A DNA stretch of 64,000 nt from Planctomycetota bacterium (GCA_026692885.1 JAPLNJ010000856.1:1-64000); one strand, 5' to 3'. Shown: positions 34,019-43,529, numbered from the stretch's first letter. The notes: generated by a model not told the origin, from the sequence alone. Made by a program: numbers and translations.

Positions 34019-34939
34019 TCAAGATTCAGACGTCGCCAACAACCACACCAGCAATCCCTTCTGGACGTGCAGGCGGTTAGCGGCTTGGCGAATGACGGCG
34101 CTTTGTGGACTGTCGATGACGCCGTCCGTGACTTCCTCGCCGCGGTGGGCCGGCAGGCAATGCAGGAACCAGGCACCACTCGGAGCCTGGCGCATGAGCT
34201 GTTCGTTGACCTGGTAACCGGCGAAGGCCTGAGCCCGCTGTTGCTGTTCCGCTTCCTGTCCCATGCTGGCCCAGACGTCCGTGTAGACCGCGTCGGCCTC
34301 GTGCACAGCTTCCGCCGGATCCGTCGTCGCCAGCAGGTCCAAGGTGGGAACGGCCTCGCGGAGTTGACCGAGAACGGCCTCACTGAAATGGTAGCCGGGC
34401 GGCGCGGCCACCGCGAACCGCACGCCCAGCTTGCCACACGCCACCGCCAAGCTCCGGGCCACATTATTCGCGTCGCCCACGTAGGCCACCTGCTGACCGG
34501 CGAGCGGCCCGTTTAGCTCCTGCAGGGTGAACAGGTCGGCCAGTGCTTGGCACGGATGGGCCTGATCGGAGAGACCGTTAATCACCGGACAGGTGGCGTG
34601 TCTCGCCATCGCCTCGACCTGCTGGTGAGCCTTGGCCCGAAACACGATGACGTCCGCGTACCCGCTCAGCACCTGGGTGAAATCCGCGATGGACTCGCGT
34701 TTGCCCCAGCCCACGTCCTCGCCCAGGAACAGGCTCGTTCCGCCCAAGTGGGCCATGCCGGTCTCGAAGCTAACCCGCGTACGCAACGAGGGTTTTTCGA
34801 AGATCATCGCCATGACGCGGCCCGCCAGCAAGGGTTCGCGCACACCGAGTTGCAGTTTGTGCTTGATCTCCTCAGTGAGGTCAAAGACTCGCTGAATCTC
34901 CGCGGTCGTCAGTTCCAACAGAGTTAACACATGTCGCAT
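34019..34939 (-). CDS. argF: Ornithine carbamoyltransferase
   Basis: The product is 306 aa from ATG 34939 (MRHVLTLLELTT). FEKPSLRTRVSFE is the carbamoyl-phosphate-binding SxRTR motif, AHPCQALAD the ornithine/carbamoyl HPCQ motif, and WFLHCLPAHRGEEV the C-terminal HCLP motif. The length is normal. It forms citrulline from ornithine and carbamoyl phosphate in arginine synthesis. It is the last gene of argB-argD-argF (minus strand). The gap to argD is 82 nt. Confidence 0.95.
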   Translation of the reverse strand: MRHVLTLLELTTAEIQRVFDLTEEIKHKLQLGVREPLLAGRVMAMIFEKPSLRTRVSFETGMAHLGGTSLFLGEDVGWGKRESIADFTQVLSGYADVIVFRAKAHQQVEAMARHATCPVINGLSDQAHPCQALADLFTLQELNGPLAGQQVAYVGDANNVARSLAVACGKLGVRFAVAAPPGYHFSEAVLGQLREAVPTLDLLATTDPAEAVHEADAVYTDVWASMGQEAEQQQRAQAFAGYQVNEQLMRQAPSGAWFLHCLPAHRGEEVTDGVIDSPQSAVIRQAANRLHVQKGLLVWLLATSES

Positions 34940-35021
34940 CGCATGTAGGTCCTGTGTCCAATACGTTCCGACCAAGCTGCCCTCGCATTCCGTGAGCGGG
35001 TGCAGCGCGCGGAAGTTTCTG

Positions 35022-36230
35022 TTACTTCTCTTGTCCGCTCATGCCCCGCAGCACGCCTTCCAGAATCTCGCAGCCTTGCTCGGCCTGCTCCAAGGCCAGA
35101 TTCATCGCGGGCAACAAGCGGATGACCCTTTCGTGGGTGCAATTGATCAGTAGCTTGCGGTCCAGACAGGCCTGTACGACGGGCGCCCCGTCGATGTTCA
35201 ATTCCACGCCGATCATCACGCCCAACACCCGGACTTCTCGAATCACGTCGCACTGTTGCTGCAAGGCCAACAGTCGGCGGCGAAACAGCGCGCTGAGCTG
35301 TTGCGCATGCTCCAACAGATTCTCCTGTTCGATCATCAGCAGGGTGGCGATGCCGGCCGCCGCAGCGATGGCATTTCCGCCAAAGGTCGCCGCATGCATG
35401 CCCGGCCGCAGACTGGGGGCCAATTGGGCCGTCGTCAGCATCGCGCCGCCCGCGATACCCCCACAGATGGCCTTGGACAGCGTCATCACGTCAGGCACCA
35501 CGCCGAAATGCTGGTAGGCAAACCAATGTCCCGTGCGGCCGCAGCCGGTCTGTACTTCGTCGAAGATCAGCAGCAAATTATGTTCGTCGGCCAGCTTCCG
35601 CAGCCCCTGCAAGAACCCTTCCGGCGGCAAACAGACACCCCCCTCGCCCTGCACCGGCTCGATCATGATCGCGCAGGTCTCGTCGTCGATCAGCGACTTG
35701 ACCGCCTCCAAATCGCCAAAGGGAGCGTACGCGAAACCGGCCACTAGCGGTCCCAGCCCCTCGTGGTACTTGGACTGGGCCGTGGCCGAGGTGGAACCGA
35801 GTGTCCGGCCGTGGAAGCCGCCCGTGAAGGTGATCATCTTGTAGCGTGGGCCGGAATGCAGCCGCGCCAACTTGATGGCCGCCTCGTTGGCTTCGGTTCC
35901 GGAGTTGCAGAAGAACGCCTGGCCGCCGAAACTACGTTCCGACAGCATCTGGGCCCAGCGCCCCTGGATCTCGGTGTGCCAAGTGTTCGGCACGTGGATC
36001 AGCGTGGCGACTTGCTCCTGCACCGCTTTGACCACCGGCGGGGGGCAATGTCCCAACAGGCCACAACCCCACCCCGGGAAGAAATCCAGGTAACGATTGC
36101 CCTCGCTGTCCCAGACGAAGGAACCTTCACCGCGAGTCAGGGCCACCGGATAACGCCGATAGTTCGGAATGACGTATTTGCTGAACAGCTCCACCGTTTC
36201 CGGGGAACTCAGGTACTTGCGCTTAGCCAT
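35022..36230 (-). CDS. argD: Acetylornithine aminotransferase
   Basis: The 402-aa protein is a class III PLP aminotransferase. GCGLLGHCPPPVVKAVQEQV gives the cofactor/phosphate region, ITFTGGFHGRTLGS the FHGRT motif, LLIFDEVQTGCGRTG the PLP-ring Asp, and VMTLSKAICGG the PLP Lys. It converts N-acetylglutamate semialdehyde to N-acetylornithine. It starts 3 nt downstream of the argB stop, so it is cotranscribed with argB. Confidence 0.94.
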   Translation of the reverse strand: MAKRKYLSSPETVELFSKYVIPNYRRYPVALTRGEGSFVWDSEGNRYLDFFPGWGCGLLGHCPPPVVKAVQEQVATLIHVPNTWHTEIQGRWAQMLSERSFGGQAFFCNSGTEANEAAIKLARLHSGPRYKMITFTGGFHGRTLGSTSATAQSKYHEGLGPLVAGFAYAPFGDLEAVKSLIDDETCAIMIEPVQGEGGVCLPPEGFLQGLRKLADEHNLLLIFDEVQTGCGRTGHWFAYQHFGVVPDVMTLSKAICGGIAGGAMLTTAQLAPSLRPGMHAATFGGNAIAAAAGIATLLMIEQENLLEHAQQLSALFRRRLLALQQQCDVIREVRVLGVMIGVELNIDGAPVVQACLDRKLLINCTHERVIRLLPAMNLALEQAEQGCEILEGVLRGMSGQEK

Positions 36231-36233
36231 GCT

Positions 36234-37115
36234 TCATCGTTCCTTTACCAATTCCGTCCCGACTCCGCTCGTGGTATAGATCTCCAGCAACAACGAATGC
36301 CGCACGCGGCCGTCGACGATGTGCACCTTGCGGACGCCCTTGTCCAGCGTCGCCAGGCAACCTTCGACCTTAGGAATCATGCCGCCCACAATCACGCCCT
36401 CCTTGATCAACCGCCGGGCCTCCTCGGCCGTGAGCGAGTGGATCAACGATCCCGGATCGTGCTTGTCGCGGAGGACGCCGGGGATGTCGCTCAGAAAGAC
36501 GAGTTTCTCGGCCCCCAGGGCCTCGGCCACGGCGCCGGCGGCCGTGTCCGCATTGACGTTCAGTTTCTGCCCCAGATCGTCCACGCACATGGACGGGATC
36601 ACGGGCACTTGGCCGGCGTAGCAGAGATTGTCGATGACGGTCCGATCGACGCGTGTCACTTCGCCCACGTAGCCCAGATCGATCGGCTGCCCCTGTTCGT
36701 CCGGGAGAGTGATCCGTCTGCCGAACAGGACATTCGTCGAGCGGAAGTTCAGGTTCATGGCTCGGCCGCCGAGTTCCTCGATGCGCCGGGCGACGAACTC
36801 GTTCGTCTCGTAGGCCAACACCCGTTCGACAATGTCCAAGGAGGGCTGATCCGTGTACCGGCGCCCCTGGATGAAGACCGGCGTGATGCCCGCCGCATCC
36901 ATCGCCCGGCTGATGGCCGCGCCACCACCATGCACGACGACGGGCCGCATGCCGACACTCTCCATGAAGACGATATCCAGCAGCAGGTGCCGGAGGGATC
37001 CCGCATCTTCCATCACGCTGCCGCCCAACTTGATGACGGTCACCTTGTCGCGGAAACGGCGAATCCAGCCGAGGGCTTCAATCAGGGTGTCGGCTTTCTC
37101 GATGGCTTGTTGCAA
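36234..37115 (-). CDS. argB: Acetylglutamate kinase
   Basis: The 293-aa protein has TTG 37115 as the likely start, preceded by CTGGAG at 7 nt. [15 protein letters not shown] is the phosphate-binding KxGGS loop and [16 protein letters not shown] the second glycine loop. [20 protein letters not shown] binds nucleotide. The extra N-terminal helix ([18 protein letters not shown]) is characteristic of arginine-inhibited hexameric kinases, so feedback inhibition by arginine is inferred. It is the first gene of the arg operon. It diverges from the NUDIX gene, and the 131-nt gap should contain both promoters. Confidence 0.94.
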   Translation of the reverse strand: MQQAIEKADTLIEALGWIRRFRDKVTVIKLGGSVMEDAGSLRHLLLDIVFMESVGMRPVVVHGGGAAISRAMDAAGITPVFIQGRRYTDQPSLDIVERVLAYETNEFVARRIEELGGRAMNLNFRSTNVLFGRRITLPDEQGQPIDLGYVGEVTRVDRTVIDNLCYAGQVPVIPSMCVDDLGQKLNVNADTAAGAVAEALGAEKLVFLSDIPGVLRDKHDPGSLIHSLTAEEARRLIKEGVIVGGMIPKVEGCLATLDKGVRKVHIVDGRVRHSLLLEIYTTSGVGTELVKER

Positions 37116-37246
37116 CGCTATACTCCAGAGGTCACAGTCCGGGAGTTCGGTGAAAACTGACCATTCTGCCCCCCGCTCAGCGCGCTGTCAACGTGAATTG
37201 CGAAAACAGGATTGCGAAAACGTGCGGGCGAACACAAGGACTCTAC

Positions 37247-37798
37247 ATGGACCCATCAACGTCGCCAGATAAGATCCTGCTGCGGACCTCGCGATTCAAC
37301 GTGGTGGAGGTCTCCCGTGTGGCGACGGATGGATCGATCCGCCAACGACAGATCCTTCGCCATCCCGGCGCTGTGACTATTTTGCCTATGGTGGATGATC
37401 AGCGTGTTTGCCTGATTCGCAACTTCCGCGTGACGGCGAACCGACCGTTGCTCGAACTGCCGGCCGGGACCCTGGATCCGCAGGAAGATCCGCAGGACGC
37501 GGCCAAGCGGGAATTGGCCGAGGAGACCGGCTATCGAGCGGGCCGTTGGCGCCACCTGCACTCGTTCTACTTGTCACCGGGAATCCTCGATGAACGCATG
37601 CACTTGTATCTGGCGAACGACTTGGTGGCGGGCGAACCGGCTCGGGAGCCTGGCGAAGAAATTGAGACCCTGGTGACTCCGTGGGAGCAAGCCCTCCGCT
37701 GGATCCAAACCGGCGAAATCGAAGATGCCAAGACGATCGCCGGACTCTTGTTCTACGATCAGTTTCGCCGTGCTGCGGCCGCCAACCGCGGGTGCTAG
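37247..37798 (+). CDS. NUDIX hydrolase, ADP-ribose pyrophosphatase-like
   Basis: The product is 183 aa from ATG 37247, preceded by AAGGA. The NUDIX box GTLDPQEDPQDAAKRELAEE, continuing TGY, fits GX5EX7REUXEEXG exactly. LLELPAGTLDP before it and FYLSPGILDERMHLYLAN after it are typical of the ADP-ribose/NADH pyrophosphatase branch (NudF-like). It would hydrolyse ADP-ribose to AMP and ribose-5-phosphate in the cytoplasm. The substrate is assigned by family resemblance. Confidence 0.88.
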   Translation: MDPSTSPDKILLRTSRFNVVEVSRVATDGSIRQRQILRHPGAVTILPMVDDQRVCLIRNFRVTANRPLLELPAGTLDPQEDPQDAAKRELAEETGYRAGRWRHLHSFYLSPGILDERMHLYLANDLVAGEPAREPGEEIETLVTPWEQALRWIQTGEIEDAKTIAGLLFYDQFRRAAAANRGC

Positions 37799-37874
37799 TC
37801 CAAGGCCACTTACGTTGCACTCGGACATGGTGAACCGCAAGGCGCTATCAAGCAAATCGATTGCTCAATGCACC

Positions 37875-39563
37875 CTACGAGCACTCCGGATAGAGGGCCT
37901 TGCTGACACAGCCGTAGTTGGCCTGGGCCGCAGTGGCCGCGAAATCCAGGAGGTAGCCCCGCGACGACTTGGGTGGCGCGCGCCAGGTCTGCCGTCGCTG
38001 ATCCAACTCCGTCGGATTCACGTGCAGCGTCACGTCGCCAGCCAGCAAGTCAAAGGAGATCTCGTCGCCGTCCTGCACCAGGGCAAGCGGACCGCCGACG
38101 GCAGCTTCCGGAGCACAGTGCACACCGATCGCCCCGTGCGACACGCCGGAAATGCGAGTATCGGAGATCAGCGCGACCCGACCATCCAACTCGGGCACGG
38201 CGAGCGCCGCGGAGGCGATCAGGACTTCCGGCATGCCGCTGGCCACCGGACCGACATTGCGGAGCACAATCACGTGGCCGGGCCGGATGCGTTTGGCTTC
38301 CACGGCGTCGGCGACGTCTTTAGAATTGTCGAAACAAACCGCCGCGCCGCGGAATCTCGGTTCTTGCAGGCTGGACACTTTGAATACGATGCCGCCCGGC
38401 GCCAGATTGCCGAAACAGATCTGCATGTCGGCGTAAGCCTTAAACGGTTGATCCAACGGGGCAATCAAGGTCTGACCCGCGGGAGGTTCCGCCACGCCCG
38501 CCAAGTCTTCCGCCAGCGTCTGGCCACTGACGGTCAAGCAGTCCCCATGCAGCAGGCCCGCCTGGAAGAGTTGCTTGAGCAGAACCGGCGTGCCGCCGAT
38601 GCGGTGCAGATCGACCATGGTCTGTTTGCCGCGTGGGGCAAAGCTGCAGAACACCGGTGTGCGGCGGAAAATCGGCTCGATGTCCTGCAGGGAAAACTCG
38701 ACGTGGGCTTCGCGGGCCAGAGCCAACAGGTGCAACACGCCGTTAGTCGATCCGCCGATGGCGGCTATCGTGGCCGCGGCGTTTTCGAAAGCTTTTCGGG
38801 TCAGCACGTCGCGTGGGCGGATGTTCCGCCGCAACAGGTTCTTCACCGCTTCGCCCACCCGCAAACATTCCCGCTGTTTCTGATCGTCGACCGCAGGAAT
38901 GGAACTGCTGTACGGCAGCATCAGCCCGATTGCTTCCATCGCGATGCCCCAGGTATTGAAGGACGCCGCGATGCCGCACCCGCCCGCTCCGGGACAGGCT
39001 CGGCGCAGAATCTCGTCTGCTTCCTGCACCTCCATCGCGCCGACGGAAACTGCGGCCTGTGCGTCGTAGACGTCCAGGATCGTGATCTCGCGTCCGGCAT
39101 GGACGCCGGGGAGGATCGTCCCGCCGCTGACCAACAAACCGGGATAGTTCATGCGGGCCAAGGCCATGGCGAACCCCGGTCCGTTCTTGTCGCAGTGGTG
39201 CAACCCGACGAGCGCGTCGTAGCAGTGGGCACTGACCACGCACTCGGCCGCATTGGCGATCAAGTTGCGTGAGGGCAAGCTGGCATTGCCGCCTTCGTGG
39301 CCCTGGGTGATATTGTCGCTGATTGCCGGGACACCAAACGGGAACCCGATCAGTCCGGCCTGCCAACAGCCCTCCGCTATGCGTTTCGCCAGATCGTAGG
39401 CGTGCAGGTTGCACAGATTGCCGTCCAAGAGCGGCACGCCGATGCCGATCTGCGGCCGGTCGAAATCCGCGTCGGTCAAGCCCAGGCCGTAATAAAACGC
39501 GGTCACTCCGCGTTGCCAGCCACGGGTCAGCTGGCGGCTGTTCCAGTTCAGAGACGCGTGCAT
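37875..39563 (-). CDS. ilvD: Dihydroxy-acid dehydratase (IlvD/Edd family)
   Basis: I chose ATG 39563 because AGGAGT lies upstream; the product is then 562 aa. GVPLLDGNLCNLHAYDLAKR and HHCDKNGPG, with CPGAGGCGIAASFNTW, contain the three cysteines of the iron-sulfur cluster. GGSTNGVLHLLA, SGHVIVLRNVGP-like text and SDTRISGVSHGAIG (catalytic Ser region) complete the family pattern. The enzyme makes 2-keto acids for valine and isoleucine. The family also includes sugar-acid dehydratases, so arabinonate/xylonate dehydratase is a weaker alternative given the nearby sugar genes. It is convergent with the NUDIX gene. Confidence 0.88.
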   Translation of the reverse strand: MHASLNWNSRQLTRGWQRGVTAFYYGLGLTDADFDRPQIGIGVPLLDGNLCNLHAYDLAKRIAEGCWQAGLIGFPFGVPAISDNITQGHEGGNASLPSRNLIANAAECVVSAHCYDALVGLHHCDKNGPGFAMALARMNYPGLLVSGGTILPGVHAGREITILDVYDAQAAVSVGAMEVQEADEILRRACPGAGGCGIAASFNTWGIAMEAIGLMLPYSSSIPAVDDQKQRECLRVGEAVKNLLRRNIRPRDVLTRKAFENAAATIAAIGGSTNGVLHLLALAREAHVEFSLQDIEPIFRRTPVFCSFAPRGKQTMVDLHRIGGTPVLLKQLFQAGLLHGDCLTVSGQTLAEDLAGVAEPPAGQTLIAPLDQPFKAYADMQICFGNLAPGGIVFKVSSLQEPRFRGAAVCFDNSKDVADAVEAKRIRPGHVIVLRNVGPVASGMPEVLIASAALAVPELDGRVALISDTRISGVSHGAIGVHCAPEAAVGGPLALVQDGDEISFDLLAGDVTLHVNPTELDQRRQTWRAPPKSSRGYLLDFAATAAQANYGCVSKALYPECS

Positions 39564-39600
39564 TGCGTTGACTCCTATTGCGGCCCGTGGCCGCAACCAA

Positions 39601-39755
39601 GTAGCATGGCTCTCCAGAGCCGTGTTGGTGCGACTCCCTAGCATGGCTCTCCAGAGCCGTGCGGGAGCGACTCCTCCGTGGCGAGTCGCTCCAGATCCTG
39701 CCCGGCTCTGGAGAGCCCGGCTACGACGATGCACGCACCGTGCGTGCATCCTACA
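39601..39755. repeat. Cluster of CATGGCTCTCCAGAGCC palindromes
   Basis: Two direct copies of TAGCATGGCTCTCCAGAGCC (39602 and 39640) are followed by a reversed copy GGCTCTGGAGAGCCCGGCTA (39703-39722). An inner pair GGGAGCGACTC / GAGTCGCTCC and a palindrome TGCACGCACCGTGCGTGCA also occur. The whole region folds strongly. It is non-coding. Confidence 0.65.
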
Positions 39756-39800
39756 GACGCAAATGGCGGTAATCTGCCGCGGCTACGTCAGCCGCGATCA

Positions 39801-39864
39801 GACCTTGATCATAAGGTTACGATGATCCGCTGCTAGCGTCTTGTGCCACCTTATGATCAAGGCC
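39801..39864 (-). mobile_element. Internally deleted copy of the 171-bp element
   Basis: The minus strand reads GGCCTTGATCATAAGGTGGC then ACAAGACGCTAGCAGC, the left end of the 171-bp element. It jumps directly to TAACCTTATGATCAAGGTC, the other end. The size is 64 bp. No direct repeats are obvious at its flanks. The surrounding 39865-40301 holds an inverted repeat (GAATTCGTGAGAATTCAGGT with ACTCTCACGAGTTCAGCTAC) and no gene. Confidence 0.7.
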
Positions 39865-40301
39865 CGCGCTCGCAGTCCCGCCATTGTAGCGACTTCCACA
39901 CGTCTCACCATCGGATCGCGGCGAGGTCACGCGGTCTGCGTGGGGGACTGGACACCGGCTCGGAAATTCCTATAAATCTTCAGCCGGACTTGGTGGCCAC
40001 GACGAAAGGCCGGCCGACTTCAGCAGTTCCAAGTTCCCGGCAGTGCTGCAAATTGGTGTAGTTGAATTCGTGAGAATTCAGGTTCTGTCGCCAAACCTCT
40101 GAACTCTCACGAGTTCAGCTACATTTCAAACTTGGGACTATTGGCTTTCTAGTACGACTGCCTTACGTCGCGCCCAGTCGCCATAAATTTGGCGCAACTT
40201 GGTGCAGTGTAAAATATGCGTAATGATTGACTCGTGAATAAGTTACGTTGTTTCAAGACCGTAGAGCAAGCCCTGATTTCGTGAGGGGCTGGGAGGATCG
40301 C

Positions 40302-40967
40302 ATGCGTACGAAAGACCACTTGGCGTTGACCTTTGCCCTGCTGATTACAGGTTGTGCCAGATCGGCAGCGACGAAGGAACCCGATCCCCAGGAGAAGCCA
40401 CCGATGAACGCAACACAGAAATTGGAGAAGGCCACGCTTGGAGCGGGTTGCTTCTGGTGCAGCGAAGCCGTGTTCCTGCGGTTGCGCGGTGTCCAGTCGG
40501 TCGCGTCGGGCTACAGCGGTGGTCAAGTGCCGGATCCGACCTACCAACAGGTGTGCACGGGAACGACCGGTCACGCCGAGTGCGTGCAGGTGACCTACGA
40601 TCCAGCCGTGATTTCATATCTGGAGTTGTTGGAGGTGTTCTTTAAGACGCACGATCCGACCACGCTGAACCGGCAGGGCCCCGACGTGGGCACGCAGTAT
40701 CGCTCCGTGATCTTCTATCACAACGACCAGCAGCGGGCTGTGGCGGAGCAGACCAAGGCCGCTCTGGACGAGTCGGGCGCGTTCGCCAGACGCATCGTCA
40801 CGCAGATCGTACCGTCCGAGAAATTCTATCCGGCGGAAAACTACCACCAGGACTATTTCGGCCGCAATCCCCGCCAACCTTACTGCGCGGCGATCGTCCG
40901 ACCCAAGGTGGAGAAGTTCGAGAAGGTGTTCCGTGAGAAGCTCAAGCCGAAGGCTGCGAACAAGTAG
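40302..40967 (+). CDS. msrA: Peptide methionine sulfoxide reductase MsrA, lipoprotein
   Basis: The product is 221 aa from ATG 40302, with GGGAGG 5 nt upstream. The N-terminus MRTKDHLALTFALLITGCAR has a lipobox (LITGC), so the enzyme should be membrane-anchored outside the cytoplasm. LGAGCFWCSEAVF contains the catalytic GCFWC. SGYSGGQVPDPTYQQVCTG, GHAECVQV and KFYPAENYHQDYF are the remaining signature motifs. It reduces the S-epimer of methionine sulfoxide in exported proteins. Confidence 0.93.
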   Translation: MRTKDHLALTFALLITGCARSAATKEPDPQEKPPMNATQKLEKATLGAGCFWCSEAVFLRLRGVQSVASGYSGGQVPDPTYQQVCTGTTGHAECVQVTYDPAVISYLELLEVFFKTHDPTTLNRQGPDVGTQYRSVIFYHNDQQRAVAEQTKAALDESGAFARRIVTQIVPSEKFYPAENYHQDYFGRNPRQPYCAAIVRPKVEKFEKVFREKLKPKAANK

Positions 40968-41012
40968 AAGCTGTCGTTTGACATCATGGGCCGCGGTGGC
41001 TGTGCGAAACGT

Positions 41013-41183
41013 GGCCTTGATCATAAGGTTGCGCAAAACGCTAGCAGCAGAGGGTCAGGGTGGCTGGGGCAGAGTGCAGCGATGTCCCAGAAACCGGGTA
41101 CTGGGGCTTCGCTTAGGCTCAGCCGCCAGCCACCCGGACCGTTGCCAGCACGAACAGCAGTGCGCAACCTTACGATCAAGGCC
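41013..41183 (+). mobile_element. 171-bp MITE-like inverted-repeat element, copy 2
   Basis: The ends are GGCCTTGATCATAAGGTTGC and GCAACCTTACGATCAAGGCC, inverted over 23 bp with one mismatch. Flanking 8-bp direct repeats CGAAACGT lie at 41005-41012 and 41184-41191. It has exactly the same length as copy 1 at 348-518. It sits between msrA and the 3' end of fusA. Confidence 0.88.
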
Positions 41184-41285
41184 CGAAACGTCGTTGTGTC
41201 GTCGCACGATGGAAGCACGGCGGGGACGGCTGACGAAGGCCCACCAAGGGGGTGCGCTCCGTTGGCCCACCCTACACGCATCCGG

Positions 41286-43367
41286 TTAGATCTTGTATTC
41301 CCGCACGACGTCCGAGGGGGCAGGAGCGTAGTGGTGCGGCTCGAGCGAACAGCCGGCGCGGCCTTGGCTGAGACTGCGCATGGCGCTGGAGTAGCCGAAC
41401 AACTCCTTCAACGGTGCGTGGGCTTCGATCAGGGTCAGGCGGCCGCGATTCTCGGTCTTGACGATGCTCGCGCGGCGGTGCTGCAAGTCCCCCACGAAGT
41501 CGCCCAAGTAGTCGTCGGGTGTAGTGATATCCAGCCGCATGATCGGCTCCAAGAGCACCGGGCCGCCTTTTTCCAAGGCCTGATTGAATGCGTCGTTAGC
41601 GGCGATGCGAACCGCGGCTTCGGTGGTCGTCTGCTCGTGCGTTTCACCGCCTAGGACAGTGACCTTCAGCTTCATCAAGGGGAAGCCCGCGATACATCCG
41701 CCGCCTTCCCCGCAGGACTTCAATTCCTCCAGCACGGCGACCAGCAGACTCTCGGAAAATGTCTCCGGCGGACACTGGCAGACCACCGCGACCGGCAATT
41801 CACTCTTCTCCCACGGTTCCACACGAATCTGGACGCGAGCGAACAGCTGCTGGCCGCCGAGATGGCGGCGGCATTCGCCGGTGACTTGCACAGCCGAGCC
41901 AATCGTCTCCCGATAGCTGACCTGCGGCTTGTGAAACTTGACCTTCAAATTGAAATCTCGCAGCAGCCGATTCTTGATGATCTCCAAGTGCAACTCGCCC
42001 ATGCCGCTGATCAGCGTCTGACCCGACTCGCCGCTGACGACGTGCATGGTCGGATCCTGGCGTTTGAGCATCTCCAGCGTTTCGGCCAGCTTCTCGCGCT
42101 CGATCATGCTCTCCGGCTCAATGGCCATCGAGATCACCGTCTCCGGGAACTGGATGGTCTCCAACAGAATCGGCTCGCGCGTATCGCAGAGCGTGTCACC
42201 GGTGATCGAGTTTCGCAGACCGACAATGCCGACGATGTCACCTGTCTGAGCGAGCGGGACCTGCTCATCCTTGCGAGTCGCATGAATGCGCCAGAGCTGG
42301 GCCACGTTTTCTTTCTTGTCCTTGCCCGGATTCAACAGGCGGCTGTTGGGTTTCAGTTCGCCCGAATAGATGCGGATCCAGGACAGATCGCCGGTCTTGG
42401 CCGGCAAGATCTTGAACACCAATCCACAAAACGGCTCATCGGGATGCGGTCGGCGAGCCTCCTTGTGGTCTGGCTTCTTGAGCGAACAACCTTCGACGGG
42501 CGGCATGTCCAACGGGCTGGGCAGATACCACGCCACCGCGTCCAAAATCGGCTGCACCCCAATCCCGCGCAGCGCCGAGCCGCAGAGCACGGGCTGCAAT
42601 TTCTGCCGGATGGTCGCCTCGCGGAGTTCGCTACGGATCAGCTCGCTGGGCAGAGGAGCTCCTTGTAGCGCCAACTCCATCAGCGCATCGCTGTGGGCGT
42701 ACAATTTCTCCAGCAGGGCCTCGCGCCAGAGTTCGGCCATGGCACGGCGGTCGGCCGGGATGTCCTGGACCAGAATTTCTACGCCGTCGCTGGCCGGATC
42801 GAAGGTGAGCAGCTGCATGTCGATCAAATCGATCACACCGCGGAAGGGATCCTTGGTGTGGGGCGGTCCCTCGCCGACCGGGACTTGGACAGCGACTGGG
42901 TTGGCCGCCAACCGATGCCCGATTTCCTCGAAGGTGCCCTCGAAGTCGGCGCCCTCGCGATCCAGCTTGTTGATGAAGGCGATGCGGGGCACGTGATACC
43001 GATCCGCCTGGCGCCAGACGGTTTCGCTCTGCGCCTCGACCCCTTCACGAGCGCTGAACACAACCACTGCGCCGTCAAGCACGCGCAGGCAGCGTTCCAC
43101 TTCGGCGGTGAAGTCCACGTGCCCGGGAGTGTCCAGCAAATTGATGTGGATGTTTTTCCAATCGAAGGTCACGCAGGCCGCGTAGATCGTGATGCCCCGA
43201 TTTTGCTCTTCTGGGTCGCTATCCGTTTCCGTCGTGCCGAGATCGACTTGACCCACCCGGTGTTTGGCTCCGCTGTAGAACAGCATCCGCTCGGTAACCG
43301 TGGTCTTACCTGCATCGATGTGCGCGATGATCCCGATGTTGCGGAGGTTTTCGATGTGCCGAGTCAT
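41286..43367 (-). CDS. fusA: Elongation factor G
   Basis: The 693-aa translational GTPase has GIIAHIDAGKTTVTERMLFY (P-loop), EQNRGITIYAACVTFDW (switch I), LLDTPGHVDF (G3) and FINKLDREGA (NKxD). Domains II-V are all present, with GMGELHLEIIKNRLLRDF in domain III and GDLQHRRASIVKTENRG in domain V. It drives ribosome translocation. It is the last gene of the str segment after rpsL and rpsG. The sequence is unlike standard EF-G I and fits the spirochaete/planctomycete (spd) type that occupies the str operon in this phylum, which is an inference. Confidence 0.93.
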   Translation of the reverse strand: MTRHIENLRNIGIIAHIDAGKTTVTERMLFYSGAKHRVGQVDLGTTETDSDPEEQNRGITIYAACVTFDWKNIHINLLDTPGHVDFTAEVERCLRVLDGAVVVFSAREGVEAQSETVWRQADRYHVPRIAFINKLDREGADFEGTFEEIGHRLAANPVAVQVPVGEGPPHTKDPFRGVIDLIDMQLLTFDPASDGVEILVQDIPADRRAMAELWREALLEKLYAHSDALMELALQGAPLPSELIRSELREATIRQKLQPVLCGSALRGIGVQPILDAVAWYLPSPLDMPPVEGCSLKKPDHKEARRPHPDEPFCGLVFKILPAKTGDLSWIRIYSGELKPNSRLLNPGKDKKENVAQLWRIHATRKDEQVPLAQTGDIVGIVGLRNSITGDTLCDTREPILLETIQFPETVISMAIEPESMIEREKLAETLEMLKRQDPTMHVVSGESGQTLISGMGELHLEIIKNRLLRDFNLKVKFHKPQVSYRETIGSAVQVTGECRRHLGGQQLFARVQIRVEPWEKSELPVAVVCQCPPETFSESLLVAVLEELKSCGEGGGCIAGFPLMKLKVTVLGGETHEQTTTEAAVRIAANDAFNQALEKGGPVLLEPIMRLDITTPDDYLGDFVGDLQHRRASIVKTENRGRLTLIEAHAPLKELFGYSSAMRSLSQGRAGCSLEPHHYAPAPSDVVREYKI

Positions 43368-43372
43368 GACTG

Positions 43373-43467
43373 TAGGTCAGGCTTTCCAGCCCGCCACCCC
43401 CGGTTCTTCCGAACGGTCCGAAGCGGTTTCTTTGCGTCGCCAGTGTCAGGCTGGAAAGCCTGACCTA
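43373..43467. repeat. TAGGTCAGGCTTTCCAGCC hairpin
   Basis: The arms TAGGTCAGGCTTTCCAGC and GGCTGGAAAGCCTGACCTA flank a 58-nt loop in the gap between rpsG and fusA. Related arms occur near 53400 and 49000. It is likely a dispersed palindromic repeat and may also act on the transcript. Confidence 0.65.
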
Positions 43468-43529
43468 GGGGCGCAAAAAGAACGCCGCGACAGCCGGTTG
43501 GCTTTCGCGGCGTGGTTGGTGTTCGGCGA

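Noticed and set aside
33658..34464. N-terminal extension of the prolyl oligopeptidase to 1011 aa
   Set aside because: The extra 269 residues are Arg/Thr/Ser-rich translation of palindromic repeats and the argF antisense. The signal peptide begins at about 33657.
39601..39864. CRISPR-like repeats
   Set aside because: The repeated units are palindromes of differing orientation with irregular spacing and no uniform spacers.
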